Source of the DNA: Streptomyces sp. HUAS ZL42
Lineage (GTDB): Bacteria > Actinomycetota > Actinomycetes > Streptomycetales > Streptomycetaceae
Direction: 5' to 3'
DNA: 64,000 nucleotides
Assembly (NCBI RefSeq): GCF_040782645.1
Contig: NZ_CP160403.1
Location: forward strand, 9,211,001 to 9,275,000
Numbering within the stretch: position 1 is the stretch's first letter; the number at the start of each line of letters is the position of its first letter. The notes under the pieces are model-generated. The model was given only the letters and a program-made list of their open reading frames with translations, was not told the DNA's origin and did not search any database. Positions 1 to 12,989 of this stretch are shown piece after piece. Made by a program: the position numbers and the translations under genes.

Positions 1-749
1 GCCGTGAAGTCGTCGCCGCGGGTCAGGGCGTCCAGCGCCAGTGTCCAGCCGTCGAAGGCGTCGGGCAGGAACGGCTGGAGCACGCCGAGCGTCGCCTCCT
101 TCGGATGGATCGTGCGGAACCAGGCCACGGGCGCGGGCACCCGCCCGCATCCCTGCCCGGCCAGCGCGACCGGCACCTCCAGGTCGGGGTTGACTCCGGG
201 CTGGATGCGCCGGAAGAGCTTCAGGATGAACGCGTCGCCGTACACCAGTGAGGTGTTGGACTGCTCGGCGTCGAGCAGACGCGGCGCCAGCCCGGCCGGC
301 ACCGGCACGGCCGGGTCGGACTCGAACCGCAGCGGGCCCAGGGGCCCGGGGTGACGCATCCGTTCCAGCAGCAGGTGCGCGGAGCGCGGGTCCTGCAGCG
401 CGTCGTAGACCGTCAGGCCGGCCAGCGGCCCGCTTTCCGCACGCCCGATGAGCGCCCGGCCCAGCCGCGGTGAGAGATGTTCCTGGATGCCCAGGAGCAA
501 CTGGTAGCAGTCACCGGGCGGGTGAGTACCACCGGGGGTGGGCACGGGCGCGTGGGTGGCGTGCACCAGCAGGTGCAGGCAGCCCGGATACAGCTCGGTC
601 ATGGACAGCAGACGCAGGTCCGTGACGGGCCGGTCCTTGCCGGCGAACCACCGCTGCCGCGGCAGCCACTCGCGAAGCAGGTCGCCGAGCGACGCCATGG
701 GCTGGACGACACCGGTGCGGCCGGGGTCGAGGGATGCGGTCTTCGGCAT
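1..749 (-). CDS. mak: Maltokinase (Mak/Pep2), 3' end outside the window
   Basis: Phosphorylates maltose to maltose 1-phosphate, the donor used by GlgE. The reading frame runs leftwards from an ATG at 747-749 and stays open to the window edge. The N-terminus has the family-typical segment with Leu-Arg-Glu-Trp-Leu-Pro-Arg-Gln-Arg-Trp-Phe-Ala-Gly-Lys (about residues 25-38), and later residues (Val-Tyr-Asp-Ala-Leu, Phe-Leu-Pro-Asp-Ala-Phe-Asp-Gly-Trp) fit aminoglycoside-phosphotransferase-like maltokinases. An AAAGGA box lies nine bases upstream of the ATG. It sits 28 bases after treS in the same direction, so it is probably the third gene of a glgE-treS-mak operon. The catalytic C-terminal half cannot be seen. 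Confidence 0.88.
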   Translation of the reverse strand, partial: MPKTASLDPGRTGVVQPMASLGDLLREWLPRQRWFAGKDRPVTDLRLLSMTELYPGCLHLLVHATHAPVPTPGGTHPPGDCYQLLLGIQEHLSPRLGRALIGRAESGPLAGLTVYDALQDPRSAHLLLERMRHPGPLGPLRFESDPAVPVPAGLAPRLLDAEQSNTSLVYGDAFILKLFRRIQPGVNPDLEVPVALAGQGCGRVPAPVAWFRTIHPKEATLGVLQPFLPDAFDGWTLALDALTRGDDFT

Positions 750-777
750 GGTGACGCGTCCTTTCCTCGGCGCACGC

Positions 778-2492
<1,715 letters not shown>

Positions 2493-2496
<4 letters not shown>

Positions 2497-4484
2497 GACG
2501 GTCCTGACCCTCCGATCTGTGCTGTGGATCGCCGGACGTGGAGCACGTGTGCCGGTGCGCGGCCCGGTTCGAGACGCACGTAGTTGGTCCCGCCCCAGTG
2601 ATAGGTCTCGCCGGTGAGCTCGTCGCGCACCGGCACCGACTCGTGCCGGTCCAGGCCGAGGTGCGGCATGTCCAACGAGACGGTGGCCTCCTGGGTGTGG
2701 TGAGGGTCGAGGTTGGCGACCACGATCATCGTGTCCTCGCCCGTCTTCTTGCTGTAGGCGATGACCGCGTCGTTGTCCGTGTCGTGGAAGCGCAGGTTCC
2801 GCAGCTGGTGCAGTGCGGGGTGGCGGCGCCTGATCTCGTTGAGGCGGGTGATCAGGGGGGCGATGGTGGCTCCCGCGCGTTCGGCGGCCTCCCAGTCGCG
2901 TGGTTTGAGCTGGTACTTCTCCGAGTCGAGGTACTCCTCGCTGCCGTCCTTGAGCGGGGTGTTCTCGCACAGTTCGTAGCCGGAGTAGATGCCCCAGGTC
3001 GGTGAGAGCGTGGCGGCGAGCACCGCGCGGACCTCGAAGGCGGGCCGGTGGCCGTGCTGGAGGTAGGCGTGCAGGATGTCGGGGGTGTTGGCGAAGAAGT
3101 TCGGCCGCATGTAGGCGGCCGCCTCGCCCGACAGCTCGGTCAGGTACTCGGTGAGTTCCTGTTTGCCGGTGCGCCAGGTGAAGTAGGTGTAGGACTGCTG
3201 GAAGCCGATCTGGGCCAGGGTGTGCATCATCGCCGGCCGGGTGAACGCCTCCGCCAGGAAGATCACGTCGGGGTCGGTGCGGTTGATGTCCGCGATCACG
3301 CGTTCCCAGAACACGACCGGTTTGGTGTGCGGGTTGTCCACGCGGAAGATCCGCACCCCGTGGGACATCCAGTGCCGCAGCACCCGCAGCGTCTCCGCGA
3401 TCAGGCCGTCCATGTCGGCGTCGAAGGCGATGGGGTAGATGTCCTGGTACTTCTTCGGCGGGTTCTCGGCGTAGGCGATGCTGCCGTCGGGGCGGTGGTG
3501 GAACCACTCGGGGTGCTTGTGCACCCAGGGGTGGTCCGGGGAGCACTGCAGGGCGAAGTCCAGGGCGATCTCCAGGCCGGCCTGCGCCGCCCGGTCCACG
3601 AACCAGGCGAAGTCCTCGAGGGTGCCCAGGTCGGGGTGGACGGCGTCGTGGCCGCCCTCCGGGGAGCCGATCGCCCAGGGCACGCCCACGTCGTCGGGGG
3701 TGGGGTTGAGCGTGTTGTTGCGGCCCTTGCGGAAGGTGGTGCCGATGGGGTGGATGGGCGGCAGGTAGACCACGTCGAAGCCCATCGCGGCGATGGCCGC
3801 AAGACGGCGGGCGGCGGTGCGGAAGGTGCCGTGCGGCCGCTCGGGGGTGCCCTCGGAGCGGGGGAAGAACTCGTACCAGGCGCCGTACAGGGCCCGCTCG
3901 CGCTCCACCAGCAGCGGCAGCGTCCCGGACGCCGTGACCAGCTCCCGCAGCGGATACCGGGCCAGCACCGCACCCACCTCCGGCGTCAACGCCCCCGCCA
4001 GCCGCCACGACACCGGAAGCCGGTCGTCGCGCAGGGTCCTCGCCGCCGCCAGCAGCGCCTTGCGCTCGGCGCCCCTGGGTACTCCGGCGGCCGCCCGCTC
4101 GTAGAGGTTGGCGCCTTCCTCCAGAACCAGCCCGGTGTCGATCCCCGCCGGGATCTTGATGCGGGCGTGGTCGCGCCAGGTGGTGACCGGATCGCTCCAG
4201 GCCTCCACGCGGTACGTCCAATGGCCGATGGCGTCCGGGGTGACCTCGGCGCCCCACCGGTCGGTGCCGGGGGCGAGTTCCCGCATGGGCGTCCACGGAC
4301 CGGGACGGCCGTCCGGATCCGTCAGTACGACGTTGGCGGCGACGGCGTCATGACCCTCGCGGAACACGGTGGCGGTGATCTGGAACGTTTCCCCCACGAC
4401 CGCCTTCGCGGGGCGTCTGCCGCACTCCACCGCAGGGTGGATGTCGCGGACCGGAATGCGGCCGATGGCCGGGGTCGAACTCAT
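2493..4484 (-). CDS. glgE: Alpha-1,4-glucan:maltose-1-phosphate maltosyltransferase
   Basis: GH13_3 enzyme of 663 residues that extends alpha-1,4-glucans with maltosyl units from maltose 1-phosphate. Visible active-site residues are Asp383 in Phe-Arg-Val-Asp-Asn-Pro-His and Glu412 in Phe-Leu-Ala-Glu-Ala-Phe; their 29-residue spacing matches the family. An N-terminal beta-sandwich region (about 1-110) precedes the barrel. ATG 4484 is chosen because GGAGG stands eight bases upstream; a GTG nine bases further out is in frame but overlaps that box. The stop overlaps the treS start. Many Streptomyces carry two such loci; which one this is cannot be settled from the window alone. Confidence 0.95.
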
Positions 4485-4542
4485 GGGTCTCACCTCCGTC
4501 GTGCTCGAAGCCGGGCCAGACGGCCCGGCTTGGGATCCTGCG

Positions 4543-4866
4543 TCAGAAGGGACTGCCGGAAGGGGACTGCCGGCGGCCCGCCCGTGAACGCCGACGCTTC
4601 GGCGGTCCCCGCCTGCCCCTGGCGGTCGTCCGGGGACGGCCGTCCTCTTCCTGGAGGTATGCGCCCAGGCTGGAGCGCAGATAGCGTTCCGCGGCGTCGG
4701 CGGCCTCCCGTGCGCAGCGCTTCCCCATCAGGACGCAGAGGGTGTAGCCCGAGTCCTCGAAGGTGGCCCGCAGTGAGCGGTCGTCGGGGGACGCGAGCAT
4801 CGCACGTTCCCACGCCCGGTACCGCCGCAAGTGCCGGGCGACTTCGGCCTTGGTGGGCAGCAGCAT
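4543..4866 (-). CDS. DUF5133-like small protein
   Basis: Small protein of 107 residues beginning Met-Leu-Leu-Pro-Thr-Lys. The first 65 residues are probably helical and resemble the streptomycete DUF5133 family (Arg-His-Leu-Arg-Arg-Tyr then Cys-Val-Leu-Met-Gly-Lys-Arg). The last 40 residues are a basic Arg/Pro/Gly-rich tail with no fold expected. The ATG at 4866 is preferred because the conserved block starts there; GGAAGG lies 11 bases upstream, and the frame extends to 4935. It lies 58 bases upstream of glgE on the same strand, so it may be co-transcribed. Function unknown; the family assignment is from memory. Confidence 0.6.
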   Translation of the reverse strand: MLLPTKAEVARHLRRYRAWERAMLASPDDRSLRATFEDSGYTLCVLMGKRCAREAADAAERYLRSSLGAYLQEEDGRPRTTARGRRGPPKRRRSRAGRRQSPSGSPF

Positions 4867-5170
4867 GACGCCGTTCACCTTCCAGGGGCGCTCGATGGGC
4901 ACGTGCCCGACGGTCGGGCCGGTGGCCGTGCACACAGAGGCACGGATCCGTTACGGCGATCGAGGCTTTCACACATGGTGCACGGGTGATGACTCAGCGT
5001 CTTGTTAGCTCTTCAACTACCTCGACGGTGTGCTCGTGTTGCACGAATGGCGTAGCACCCCCACTGTGGAGCTTACTCAGAAGCGATCATTGCTCACGCT
5101 CCGTGTTCGGGGCTCGGCCCCGCAGGGGTTCGAGGAGGAGCGGGAGCCTCGCGGGTGAGGAGCAACGACG
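4867..5170. other. Divergent intergenic region with a small hairpin
   Basis: This stretch separates the leftward glgE-treS-mak run from the rightward regulator-glgX pair, so it should hold promoters for both. I see no tRNA and no convincing ORF. A hairpin CGGGGC-TCG-GCCCCG lies at 5108-5122, about 50 bases ahead of the rightward start. The part 4975-5100 is less GC-rich than its surroundings. GAGGAG at 5157-5162 is the ribosome binding site of the next gene. No clean -35/-10 pair or LacI-type palindrome could be assigned. Confidence 0.4.
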
Positions 5171-5679
5171 ATGAAGACCGCAGTGCCCTGCTACTACCAC
5201 CTCGACGTGGAGGTCAGCCCGGAGCGGGTCGGCCAGGTCAGCCGCATCCTGGCCGCTCATCTCCGCTACTGGGACCTCGAGACCCTCGTCGAGCCCGTCT
5301 GCGGCGGTGCCGAGATGCTCCTGAACGCCATCGACGAGCACGCCACGGACAAGTCCATCTCGATCGAGATGTGGTGGAACGGACAGCACCTCATCACGGC
5401 CGTCGGGGACGACGACCGTGACCTGCGCCCGGACCAGGATCTGCGCGGCTGCCTCGAGCACATCGCCGCGACGAGCGACGGCTGGGGCTGCTGCGCCACC
5501 GACACCGGCAGCAAGGTCATCTGGTTCTCGCAGCGCGCCCGCGCCGGCGAACGTGTCCCGCTGGTGCCCATGGCACCCGCGCCGAGCCTGCGCGAGGGCC
5601 TCGAGGTGCCCCGCGATGTACCGGTCGCCGCACTGGCCTCCACGGCGATCGCGCCGGACGGCGTCCTGGAGGACGCGCG

Positions 5680-5683
<4 letters not shown>
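5171..5683 (+). CDS. Histidine-kinase-like ATPase-fold regulatory protein
   Basis: Protein of 170 residues. The segment around Gly-Gly-Ala-Glu-Met-Leu-Leu-Asn-Ala-Ile-Asp-Glu-His-Ala (about residues 39-52) resembles the N-box of anti-sigma/SpoIIAB-type ATPase domains. A later Gly-Trp-Gly region fits a reduced G-box, but the usual Asp-x-Gly-x-Gly is not clean. The ATG follows GAGGAG by eight bases. Its TGA overlaps the glgX GTG (GTGA), so the two are almost certainly coupled and it may control use of the glycogen block. It could be a degenerate, non-ATP-binding member. Function is inferred from fold-like motifs and position only. Confidence 0.6.
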
Positions 5684-7828
<2,145 letters not shown>

Positions 7829-7851
<23 letters not shown>

Positions 7852-8632
7852 CCGTGAACTGCGCACCGTCCTGATCGCGCAGCACCGCCTCGTCGGCGGC
7901 CTTGCGCAGCACGCTGCCGCCGTGCTGTTCCGCGGTCCGTGCGCAGGCCGCCACGTCCGAGACCGCGAAGTGAACCTGCCAGTGCGGCCGGATGGTGGGG
8001 TCGGGGGCGGCCTCCAGCGCGCCCGACACGATGCGGGCCACGATGTCTCCCGCGCTGCGCAGCACGACCTCGCCGCCCTCGTAGCGGACCTCGCAGCAGC
8101 CGGGGCGGTCCGTGGCCCAGTCCAGGATCTCGCCGTAGAAGATCGCTGCGTCGAAGGCGTCGCGCGTGTGGAGCCGGATGAAGGCCGGGGCCGCCCGCCG
8201 CCAGGCCTCCCAGTTGCCGATCAGCTCCCCTTCCCAGATGCCGAAGGTCGCGCCGTCGCGGTCGGCCAGCAGCGCGGCCCGCCCGGGTGGCAGGGAGATC
8301 GGCCCCACCGCCACCGTACCGCCGCGTTCCCGGGCCCGGGCCACGGCGTCGTCCGCGCTGGGTACGGCGAAGTACGGCGTCCAGGCCACCGCCATCTGCC
8401 ACATCGACGCGACCGCCGCGATCCCGGCGACCGGGACGCCGTTCGCCAGCGCGATCCGGAACCGGTCGCCGAGCTTGCCCCTGCGCCAGCGCCAGCCGAA
8501 CACGGCTCCGTAGAAGTCCTGCGTGGCCTCCAGGTCGCGGCTGGTCAGACTGACCCAGCAGGGTGCGCCGAACACGGAGTGCGTGGAGACGATCTCCGTC
8601 GTACCGGAGGAGGGTGTCGTGTCGTGGTTCAT
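7829..8632 (-). CDS. Two-domain VOC (glyoxalase-like) family protein
   Basis: Protein of 267 residues with two tandem vicinal-oxygen-chelate modules. The first (about 20-135) contains Phe-Tyr-Gly-Ala-Val-Phe-Gly-Trp; the second (about 140-255) contains Phe-Tyr-Gly-Glu-Ile-Leu-Asp-Trp. Repeated betaalphabetabetabeta units of this kind occur in glyoxalases, ring-cleavage dioxygenases and hydroxylase-like antibiotic-resistance proteins. ATG 8632 fits the start of the conserved region; an upstream in-frame extension is low-complexity Arg/Gly sequence. It is convergent with glgX. The metal ligands of the first module are not obvious, so the substrate and even catalysis are uncertain. Confidence 0.85.
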
Positions 8633-8739
8633 GGCGCTCGCGTCCTGCTCTCGTCGTCCGGCAGCCCCCGGTCTGCCACCAGTCTCCAACCGGAACCGCT
8701 CGGGGCGCCTGCCGAGCAGACCGGTGGCACGATGGAGGG

Positions 8740-9075
8740 GTGGCACGAGTACCCCGCGAGTCCGCCGCAGAAACGGACCGGATCTTCGAACTCGAGGAAG
8801 AAGTGCACCAGCTGAAGGAAGCGGTCACTTCACACGCCGTCGTGGACCAGGCGATCGGAATGATCGTGGCACTGGGCCGGGTGACACCGGACCAAGGGTG
8901 GGTGGTGCTGAAGGAAGTCTCGCAGCACACCAATATCAAGCTCCGCAATATCGCGGAGATGATTCTCATCTGGGGCCGCAGAGGGGAATTGCCCCCGGAA
9001 ATCGCTGCGGAGCTGGAGGACGCCCTGGACCGTCGCGGCCCCACACAGGTTCCGGGGGCACCGCCCGAGGCGTGA
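8740..9075 (+). CDS. ANTAR-domain protein
   Basis: Protein of about 111 residues. A short coiled segment (Glu-Leu-Glu-Glu-Glu-Val-His-Gln-Leu-Lys) leads into an ANTAR-like three-helix domain with Val-Val-Asp-Gln-Ala-Ile-Gly-Met-Ile-Val and Gly-Trp-Val-Val-Leu-Lys-Glu-Val-Ser. ANTAR domains bind RNA hairpins and act by antitermination, usually downstream of a receiver or GAF sensor; here no sensor is attached. GTG 8740 is the best in-frame start. The GGAGG box nearly touches it, so the exact start is uncertain. It is divergent from the VOC gene and convergent with the sigma factor gene. Confidence 0.78.
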   Translation: MARVPRESAAETDRIFELEEEVHQLKEAVTSHAVVDQAIGMIVALGRVTPDQGWVVLKEVSQHTNIKLRNIAEMILIWGRRGELPPEIAAELEDALDRRGPTQVPGAPPEA

Positions 9076-9092
9076 CCCCGGACCGCCCGCAC

Positions 9093-9896
9093 TCAGCCGG
9101 CCCCGGTCAGGACCTCCTCACGAAGCCGGGCGAAGCAGCCGCTGAGCAGCCGCGAGACGTGCATCTGCGAGATGCCGAGTTGCTGCGCGATGTGGCTCTG
9201 GGTCATCCCTCCGAAGAAGCGCAGGTAGAGGATGGTCCGCTCGCGTTCCGGGAGGGCCTGCAGACAGGGCTTGACGGCCTCGCGGTCGACGACGGTGTCG
9301 TAGCCGGGGTCCAGCTCGCCGAGCGCGTCCTGGAGGGCGTAACCGTCGGTCCCGGGCATCTCGGCCTCGAGTGAGAGCGCGGAGAAGCACTCCAGGGCCT
9401 CCATCCCGGTGCGCACCTCGCTCTCGGTCAGATGCGCGTGTTCGGCGATCTCAGCCACTGTCGGCGGTCGCCCCGGCGTCGACTGCGCGAGCTCCTTCGC
9501 CGAGCGCCGCACACGGTTGCGCAGGTCCTGGACGCGGCGGGGTACGTGCAGCGTCCACATGTGGTCACGGAAGTGGCGCTTGATCTCGCCGGTGATCGTC
9601 GGCACGGCGTACGCCTCGAAGGCGCGGCCGCGTGCGGGATCGTAGTGGTCGACGGCCTTGACCAGTCCGAGGGCCGCCACCTGGTACAGGTCCTCGAGAC
9701 CCTCGCCACGGCCGCGGAAGCGGACGGCGATCCGCTCGGCCATCGGCAACCAGGCCTGGACCAGTTCGTCACGGAGTGCTTGGCGTTCGGGGCCGTCGGA
9801 CAGCTCGACGAGCCGTTCGAAGTCGTCTGCGGTGTCCGGGGCGTCGTCGTGCGGGTGCTGCCTTGTTCTGACGGTTGTTCTGACGGTGGAACGCAT
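9093..9896 (-). CDS. RNA polymerase sigma factor, SigB/SigF/SigG subfamily
   Basis: Stress-type sigma-70 family protein of 267 residues. Region 2 includes Leu-Glu-Asp-Leu-Tyr-Gln-Val-Ala-Ala-Leu-Gly-Leu and the -10 contact block Ala-Val-Pro-Thr-Ile-Thr-Gly-Glu-Ile-Lys-Arg-His-Phe-Arg-Asp. Region 3 follows, then region 4 with Ile-Leu-Tyr-Leu-Arg-Phe-Phe-Gly-Gly-Met-Thr-Gln and a recognition helix in Ile-Ser-Gln-Met-His-Val-Ser-Arg-Leu. ATG 9896 has GGGAGG seven bases upstream. No anti-sigma gene is adjacent. The 5' end contains a 12-bp tandem duplication giving a repeated Thr-Val-Arg-Thr. A SigB-type promoter elsewhere in the window (40742-40766) could be a target of this class. Confidence 0.93.
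   Translation of the reverse strand: MRSTVRTTVRTRQHPHDDAPDTADDFERLVELSDGPERQALRDELVQAWLPMAERIAVRFRGRGEGLEDLYQVAALGLVKAVDHYDPARGRAFEAYAVPTITGEIKRHFRDHMWTLHVPRRVQDLRNRVRRSAKELAQSTPGRPPTVAEIAEHAHLTESEVRTGMEALECFSALSLEAEMPGTDGYALQDALGELDPGYDTVVDREAVKPCLQALPERERTILYLRFFGGMTQSHIAQQLGISQMHVSRLLSGCFARLREEVLTGAG
9863..9886. repeat. 12-bp perfect tandem duplication inside the sigma factor gene
   Basis: TTGTTCTGACGG occurs twice head to tail on the plus strand. It lies within the first dozen codons of the sigma factor and encodes a repeated Thr-Val-Arg-Thr, so it keeps the frame. It looks like a recent slippage event in a disordered N-terminus. Confidence 0.8.
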
Positions 9897-10146
9897 CTGC
9901 GCGCCTCCCTCAGCAGGTGCCTGTGGACGGACAACCGTGGGAGACGCGGCTCGGACAGCACCGGGAGGACGCCGGAAACCGGGCGAGAGCCAGTTCCCAC
10001 GGACGTGCCTCCTGTCCGAAGCACTGAAATGCCCATTCCCCGTCCGGAGGTTCCGAAACAATTCTACGAGTGATTCCGAGGGAAATCCTGACGGCAATAC
10101 GTTTGCGAATTCAAGGGAATTCGACGAGTGAAATACACGCTGTGAG

Positions 10147-10866
10147 CGAGCCGTCGCGGCGGGCTGACCATGCCGCGCCTGCGCGGCGCCGAGGTCGAGC
10201 TGCCACGCCCCGCCGAGGCGGACCGGGACGCGCCGCACTCCCCGCCCTGCGCAGGCTGACTCGCCTGCGCCTTCGGCGGCACGACCACCGTCGACGGGCT
10301 CGACCTGACCGTCCGGGCGGGCGAGGTCTTCGGCCTGCTCGGCCCAACGGCGCCGGCAAGACCACGGCGATCCGCTCCGACCGTATGGCCGTACGACGGC
10401 CGCGCGACTACCTCCCGCAGCAGCTGTCCGCCGACGCGGGCCTCACCGGCCGGGAGAACGTCGCTCCGTTCGCCCGCGTCTTCGCCGTGCCCCGCAGGGA
10501 ACGCGCCGAGCGCGTCGCCCAGGCCCGGGCCGGGTCGACCTCGCCGGCACCTACGCCGGCGGCATGGTCCGTCGGCGCGAACTCGCCCAGGCCCTGGTCA
10601 GCGCGCCCCGTCGGTTCATCGATCGCCCGCACCGGCGTCCGGGAGCACCGCGGCGCCGTACGCGCGGCCACCCGCATGACCGGCGATGCCCGAAGCACCT
10701 CCGCACCGCCCACCGCGTCGGCTGACCCCGCCCGCGAGCAGAGCGTCGCGCTCGACTTCGCCGTGCCGTGCCTGGCCGCCGTGCTCGGCATCGGCGCCGC
10801 CTCCGCGCTGCTCGGCGGCCGGCTTGCTGATCATGGCCGGGAACGTGATGTGCGGCACGCCCGCTG
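10147..10866 (+). pseudogene. Remnant of a DrrA-type ABC transporter ATPase, possibly with permease end
   Basis: Several frames together spell a broken ABC ATPase. After a TGA near 10258 the sequence reads Phe-Gly-Gly-Thr-Thr-Thr-Val-Asp-Gly-Leu, then Gly-Leu-Leu-Gly-Pro. A lost base in the Asn codon shifts the frame before Gly-Ala-Gly-Lys-Thr-Thr (Walker A, about 10345-10370). The stretch to the Q-loop is mostly deleted. Tyr-Leu-Pro-Gln-Gln-Leu and Leu-Thr-Gly-Arg-Glu-Asn-Val remain, then a corrupted signature (Gly-Thr-Tyr-Ala-Gly-Gly-Met) near 10550 and no intact Walker B. A hydrophobic stretch near 10770-10830 may be the end of a permease. Multiple independent lesions argue for decay rather than sequencing error. 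Confidence 0.75.
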
Positions 10867-11020
10867 AAGCCGCTGACGCGCCGGAAGACGAATTCTTCCT
10901 GCGCACGGCTTGATCAGCGATCAAAAGGGGTGAATTCCCTGGCCACAGCGCATTCTGCTCATTTGACAGTGCACTGAGTACACGGATAGGAAGCAGCCCG
11001 TAGAAGTCGAGAGGTGGATT

Positions 11021-11542
11021 GTGTACGAGCCGAACGTGGTCGGGGACTGGCAGGAGTACGACGAGCATGCCGGTCTGCGCATCCGCGTCCACCGTCTGGA
11101 GCAGGCCGAGCCGCCGCGCGGACGGGACGACGCCGCAGCCGGGCTGACCTACTTCCGCCTCCGCGTGACCGTCGAGAACCGCGGCAGCCGGCACGTCGGC
11201 ATCCACCTGGAGGACGGCCAGATCGACGTGCGCCTGGGCCCCGACGGCGAGAGCGCGTTCATCGACTGGCGCAACTCGCAGTTCATAGAAGGCTTCGACG
11301 TCTACCCGCTGCGCCGGGCCACCGCCGTGCTCTACGCGGCGGGACCCGAGGCGTCCCTGAAGCAGGTGGACGTCCAGGTCCAGCTGCGGGCCGACGACGA
11401 GTGGGCGGACCGCCGGCTGTGGACGGGCGGTATCGGCCTGCACGAGGGTTCCGTGGGCACCCACGCAGGTACGGGCCGCGAGAGCCTGGCCCGCCAGGTG
11501 AGCAACTTCCTCCGCGACCAGGCGGAGGAGGGCACCGCCTGA
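11021..11542 (+). CDS. Conserved hypothetical protein with a beta-sandwich-like core
   Basis: Protein of 173 residues; family not recognised. The middle part (Phe-Arg-Leu-Arg-Val-Thr-Val-Glu-Asn-Arg-Gly, about residues 45-55, and the following alternating hydrophobic strands) resembles immunoglobulin-like or DUF4352-like beta-sandwich domains that bind partner proteins. There is no signal peptide or membrane segment, so it is probably cytoplasmic. GTG 11021 has GAGAGG six bases upstream. It is convergent with hemC and separated by only 16 bases. The preceding AT-richer gap (10868-11020) probably carries its promoter. Confidence 0.7.
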   Translation: MYEPNVVGDWQEYDEHAGLRIRVHRLEQAEPPRGRDDAAAGLTYFRLRVTVENRGSRHVGIHLEDGQIDVRLGPDGESAFIDWRNSQFIEGFDVYPLRRATAVLYAAGPEASLKQVDVQVQLRADDEWADRRLWTGGIGLHEGSVGTHAGTGRESLARQVSNFLRDQAEEGTA

Positions 11543-11558
11543 CGCCGGCGCATGTCAC

Positions 11559-12503
11559 TCAGTGAGGGATGCCGTCGATGATCTCGCGGGCGCCCTGGCG
11601 CAGCAGAGCCACCGCCACCGACGTACCGAGGGTGGCCGGATCCAGCGGACCCGCCCACTCGTGGGCGTTGAGCCTGGTCTTGCCGTCCGGGGTGAACACA
11701 CACGCACGCAGGGACAGCTCACCGCTGCGGTCCACGCGGGCGAACCCGGCGATCGGGCTGTTGCAGTGCCCCTGGAGCACATGCAGGAACATGCGCTCCG
11801 CGGTCGCCTCGCGATGGGTGGCCGGGTCCCCGAGTCCGCTGACCGCGTCGATGATCTCGCTGTCGTCCTGACGGCACTGCAGCGCGAGGATGCCCGCGCC
11901 GATCGGCGGCATCATCGTCTCCGTCGACAGAACCTCGCTGATCACATCGCGCCGGTCGATGCGCTCAAGCCCGGAGACCGCCAGCAGCAGCGCGTCCGCC
12001 TCCCCGGCCGCGAGCTTCTCCAGGCGCCGGTTGGCGTTGCCGCGGAACGGCACGCACCGCAGGTCCGGGTGCGTGGCGGCCAGCTGGGCGACCCTGCGCA
12101 CCGACGAGGTGCCGATCCGTGTCCCCGCCGGGAGCTCGTCCAGCGTGAGGCCGCCCGGATGCACCAGCGCGTCCCGGATGTCGTCCCGCTTCAGGAACGC
12201 GGCGAACACCGTGCCCGCCGGCAACGGCCGGTCGGCGGGGACGTCCTTGACGCAGTGCACCGCGAGATCGGCCTCGCCGGCCAGCAGTGCCGCGTCGACC
12301 TCCTTGGTGAACGCGCCCTTGCCCTCGACCTTCGACAGATCCCCCATCCACTTGTCACCGGTGGTCTTCACGGGGACGACCTCGGTACGGACGCCGGGAT
12401 GCAGGGCGGTCAACTCGGCACGCACACGCTCCACTTGCGCCAGTGCCATGGGTGAGTCGCGGGAGACGATGCGGATCAGTTCCGGGACGGACATGCGAGA
12501 CAC
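11559..12503 (-). CDS. hemC: Hydroxymethylbilane synthase-like protein (HemC paralogue)
   Basis: Porphobilinogen deaminase family, 314 residues, joining four porphobilinogens to hydroxymethylbilane in tetrapyrrole synthesis. Typical sequence includes [20 protein letters not shown] and Thr-Ser-Ser-Val-Arg-Arg. The cofactor-binding loop reads Gly-His-Cys247-Asn-Ser-Pro, where the usual motif is Gly-Gly/Gly-Cys; the cysteine is retained. GTG 12503 has GAGGG six bases upstream; an ATG nine bases inside is the alternative. No other heme gene is adjacent. It ends an operon-like run with GNAT and questin-oxidase genes, so it may be a secondary HemC of a special pathway. Confidence 0.88.
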   Translation of the reverse strand: MSRMSVPELIRIVSRDSPMALAQVERVRAELTALHPGVRTEVVPVKTTGDKWMGDLSKVEGKGAFTKEVDAALLAGEADLAVHCVKDVPADRPLPAGTVFAAFLKRDDIRDALVHPGGLTLDELPAGTRIGTSSVRRVAQLAATHPDLRCVPFRGNANRRLEKLAAGEADALLLAVSGLERIDRRDVISEVLSTETMMPPIGAGILALQCRQDDSEIIDAVSGLGDPATHREATAERMFLHVLQGHCNSPIAGFARVDRSGELSLRACVFTPDGKTRLNAHEWAGPLDPATLGTSVAVALLRQGAREIIDGIPH

Positions 12504-12507
12504 GATA

Positions 12508-12523
12508 GACCCTCAGGAGGGTC
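12508..12523. promoter_or_regulatory. Inverted repeat over the hemC ribosome binding site
   Basis: GACCCTC-AG-GAGGGTC is a perfect 16-base inverted repeat in the 18-base gap between the GNAT stop and the hemC GTG. As RNA it can form a six-base-pair stem with a four-base loop and would bury GAGGG, the only plausible ribosome binding site. This suggests translational attenuation or coupling to the upstream gene. Confidence 0.5.
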
Positions 12524-12989
12524 ACTGTGGCACGGGCAGGACGTACCGCAGCTTTTCCCTCGCACGGGCACCGAGCCGGTGGTAGAAGCGGAGCGCGCCG
12601 TCGTTCCACGCGGGTGTCTGCCACTGCACCTCGCTCAGACCGAGGCGCCTTGCCTCGGCGAGCACCGCGTCCATGAGCAGGACGCCGAGGCCGAGACCGC
12701 GGTGGCCGGGGGACAGGAACAGGCAGTCCATGTGGAGGTGCTCGCGGCCCTCCCAGGTGGAGAACTCGGGTGCGCAGGTGGCGTAGCCGACGACCTCGCC
12801 GTCGGGCAGCTCGGCCACGAGGCAGCTCAGCCGTGGCTGCGGGGTGTCGAACAGCAGGTTCCCGAGGCGCTCGGCGAGGTCGGGAACGGGTGGCTCGGCG
12901 CGCTCGTAGGCGGCGTGCTGGGCCGCGAGTTCGGTGACCCGGGGCAGGTCGGCCGGCCCGGCGTGCCGTACCCGGGGAGCGCCGGTCAT
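12522..12989 (-). CDS. GNAT family N-acetyltransferase
   Basis: Acetyl-CoA-dependent N-acetyltransferase of 155 residues. The acetyl-CoA loop is seen as Pro-Gly-His-Arg-Gly-Leu-Gly-Leu-Gly (about 101-109), preceded by the strand Leu-His-Met-Asp-Cys-Leu-Phe-Leu, and followed by Phe-Tyr-His-Arg-Leu-Gly-Ala near the end, as in diamine and small-molecule acetyltransferases. ATG 12989 overlaps the upstream stop (ATGA). It lies 18 bases upstream of hemC, so the genes are very likely co-transcribed. Substrate unknown. Confidence 0.87.
   Translation of the reverse strand: MTGAPRVRHAGPADLPRVTELAAQHAAYERAEPPVPDLAERLGNLLFDTPQPRLSCLVAELPDGEVVGYATCAPEFSTWEGREHLHMDCLFLSPGHRGLGLGVLLMDAVLAEARRLGLSEVQWQTPAWNDGALRFYHRLGARAREKLRYVLPVPQ

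Noticed and set aside
3048..4868. Long plus-strand open frame over glgE
   Set aside because: Antisense shadow caused by high GC; composition is Val/Gly/Arg-rich without family motifs, while glgE on the other strand has all catalytic residues.
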